This document shows, piece after piece, positions 7,032-8,255 of a DNA stretch of 8,255 nt (its first letter is position 1; every line of letters starts with the position of its first letter). Made by a program: the position numbers and the translations under genes. The notes under the pieces were generated by a model. That model ran no database searches, had not been told where the DNA came from, and was given only the letters and a program-made list of their open reading frames with translations. Source of the DNA: an uncultured Christensenella sp. (GTDB taxonomy: Bacteria > Bacillota > Clostridia > Christensenellales > Borkfalkiaceae); contig CAJTQE010000069.1 of NCBI GenBank assembly GCA_910578655.1, positions 1-8,255 on the forward strand, given 5' to 3'.

Positions 7032-8255
7032 TTATAAGATATTTTTAATAACGACAGCTCCGTTATCGGAAATTCTGTCCTTATCGCAATTGAGTTTAAA
7101 CAGTATTTCACCGCTTAGCGCAAGTTTTTTAACTTTACCGCTTGTATTGAAATACGCCGTGAGTTTTTCTCCGCCTTTCGTCCTTACAATTTTCAATAAA
7201 CCGCCGTCCGCAGAAATTTCCGTTTCTCCGCCGCAAAGCGAAATCCGACGTTTTAGCGCTAAAATGTTTTTAAAAGCTTCTGCGTAACGTTCGTTTGAAT
7301 TTGCAAACGTCCAATCAAAAGTTTTACGGCAATCGGGGTCTCCTCCGCCGTCCAAAGGCAGTTCCGTTCCGTAGAATATGCAAGTCATTCCCGGATACAT
7401 TATCATCGCACACAAAGCGCAAAGCACTTTGTCTGAGTTACCGCCCGCAAAATTAAGAAAGCGCGGCGTGTCGTGATTATCTAAAAAATTGAGGGCCATA
7501 TCGTTTGCCTGCTCGGTATTTTTCATAATCAAACCGTTCATTCTCTCGGACGCCTTATCGGCCGTTATCGGATTAAGTCCAAAATAATCGACGAGAATTT
7601 TTTGAAGTTTAAAGTTCATTACCCCGTCTAACTGGTCGCCTCTCAACCACTGTTCGCTTTCGTGCCATATCTCACCTAAGATAAGCGCCTGGGGGTATTT
7701 GTTTTTAACTTCTTTACGCAGCTGCCGCCACATTTCGTGAGAAATTTCATCAGCGACGTCTAAACGCAAACCGTCAAATCCCATATCAAGATAAGCAAGA
7801 GCTATATCGGTAAGATACCTGCGCGTTTCGGCGTCGTTTGTGTTCCACTTGGGCATATATTTGCAATCCGCGAAGTAAGCGTAATTACCTTTCGTTACGT
7901 CGGGAAAATCACCGTCTATGATAAAGCTATTATAAAATTCAGACTTGCGCCCCTTTTCCAAAACGTCGCAAAATCGCTTATGACTGACGTCGCAATGATT
8001 GAATACGGTGTCGATAATAACTTTTATGCCTTGCTTATGCGCCGAAACTAAAAAGGAGCTCAATTCCCCGTTCCCACCGAATTGAGGGTCAACCGTAAGA
8101 TAATCGGTTATGTTATACTTATGATTTGTCGGGGACAGAAAAACGGGCGTTAAATATATTGCATTTATGCCCATATTTTTTAAGTACGGAAGTTTTTCTT
8201 TGATTCCGCCTATATCTCCGCCCGTAAACGAATATCTGTCAATTTCCCCGTCCCA
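7032..8255 (-). CDS. GH13 alpha-glucan hydrolase, neopullulanase/cyclomaltodextrinase group (N-terminus outside window)
   Basis: Hydrolyses alpha-1,4 (and probably alpha-1,6 or cyclic) glucans. The window holds the last 407 residues. An ATG exists at 8174, but the frame stays open upstream to the edge and encodes conserved family sequence (FTGGDIGGIKEKLPYLKNMG), so that ATG is internal. All GH13 catalytic regions are intact, numbered from the window edge: DTVFNHC (82-88), GLRLDVADE with nucleophile D166, ILGEIWH with acid/base E195, and FLDNHDTPR with D262. The fifth region MPKWNT (134-139), close to the MPKLN of the neopullulanase group, and WLRGDQLDGVMNF (203-215) support that subgroup. A short beta-sandwich-like C-terminal domain ends the protein. 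Any N-terminal CBM34-type domain or signal peptide would lie outside the window, so cell location is undecided; the operon context favours the cytosol. Neopullulanase, cyclomaltodextrinase and maltogenic amylase cannot be separated here. Confidence 0.93.
   Translation of the reverse strand, partial: WDGEIDRYSFTGGDIGGIKEKLPYLKNMGINAIYLTPVFLSPTNHKYNITDYLTVDPQFGGNGELSSFLVSAHKQGIKVIIDTVFNHCDVSHKRFCDVLEKGRKSEFYNSFIIDGDFPDVTKGNYAYFADCKYMPKWNTNDAETRRYLTDIALAYLDMGFDGLRLDVADEISHEMWRQLRKEVKNKYPQALILGEIWHESEQWLRGDQLDGVMNFKLQKILVDYFGLNPITADKASERMNGLIMKNTEQANDMALNFLDNHDTPRFLNFAGGNSDKVLCALCAMIMYPGMTCIFYGTELPLDGGGDPDCRKTFDWTFANSNERYAEAFKNILALKRRISLCGGETEISADGGLLKIVRTKGGEKLTAYFNTSGKVKKLALSGEILFKLNCDKDRISDNGAVVIKNIL

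Larger units (their letters stand above)
1..8255 (-). other. Probable polycistronic maltodextrin uptake/utilisation operon (both ends outside window)
   Basis: Six co-directional genes with gaps of 18, 13, -1, 13 and 28 nt, too tight for promoters or terminators between them. The order is GH13 enzyme, malE, malF, malG, ATPase, phosphorylase. The main promoter and any LacI-family regulator would lie to the right of 8255; the terminator and any further genes (for example a 4-alpha-glucanotransferase) would lie to the left of 1. Co-transcription is inferred from spacing alone. Confidence 0.8.

Noticed and set aside
8172..8174. ATG at 8174 as the start of the GH13 gene
   Set aside because: The frame continues upstream to the window edge and encodes conserved family residues (GGDIGGIKEKLPYLKNMG), and no Shine-Dalgarno site precedes this ATG.

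Overview
The window is a single dense run of six genes, all on the minus strand, so transcription runs from position 8255 towards position 1. It reads as a maltodextrin (alpha-glucan) uptake and breakdown operon. The first and last genes are cut by the window edges; the four in between are complete. The gaps between genes are 13-28 nt and one junction overlaps by 1 nt. There is no room for internal promoters in the gaps, no RNA gene, no mobile element and no CRISPR array.

In transcription order the genes are: (1) a GH13 alpha-amylase-type enzyme of the neopullulanase/cyclomaltodextrinase group (7032-8255, N-terminus outside the window); (2) a lipoprotein sugar-binding protein, MalE type (5736-7013); (3) a long MalF-type permease (4217-5722); (4) a MalG-type permease (3357-4217); (5) an unusually long MalK/MsmX/UgpC-type ABC ATPase (1448-3343); (6) the N-terminal 473 residues of an alpha-glucan phosphorylase (1-1419). 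In the inferred pathway MalE captures maltodextrin outside the cell and MalF, MalG and the ATPase import it. The GH13 enzyme hydrolyses internal or branched linkages, and the phosphorylase releases glucose-1-phosphate from chain ends, saving ATP.

The organism is probably a Firmicutes member, most likely an anaerobic clostridium of gut type. The binding protein carries a lipobox, the MalF protein lacks the large periplasmic P2 loop of enterobacteria, Shine-Dalgarno sites are AGGAGG-like, and base composition is moderately AT-rich. No finer placement is possible from the sequence.

The main oddity is the ATPase. It is 631 residues long where this family is usually about 360-380. The extra ~250 residues look like two further diverged copies of the family's own C-terminal regulatory (TOBE/OB-type) domain, making three in tandem. 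The other genes look like ordinary members of their families. I see no convincing evidence for a wholly new system.
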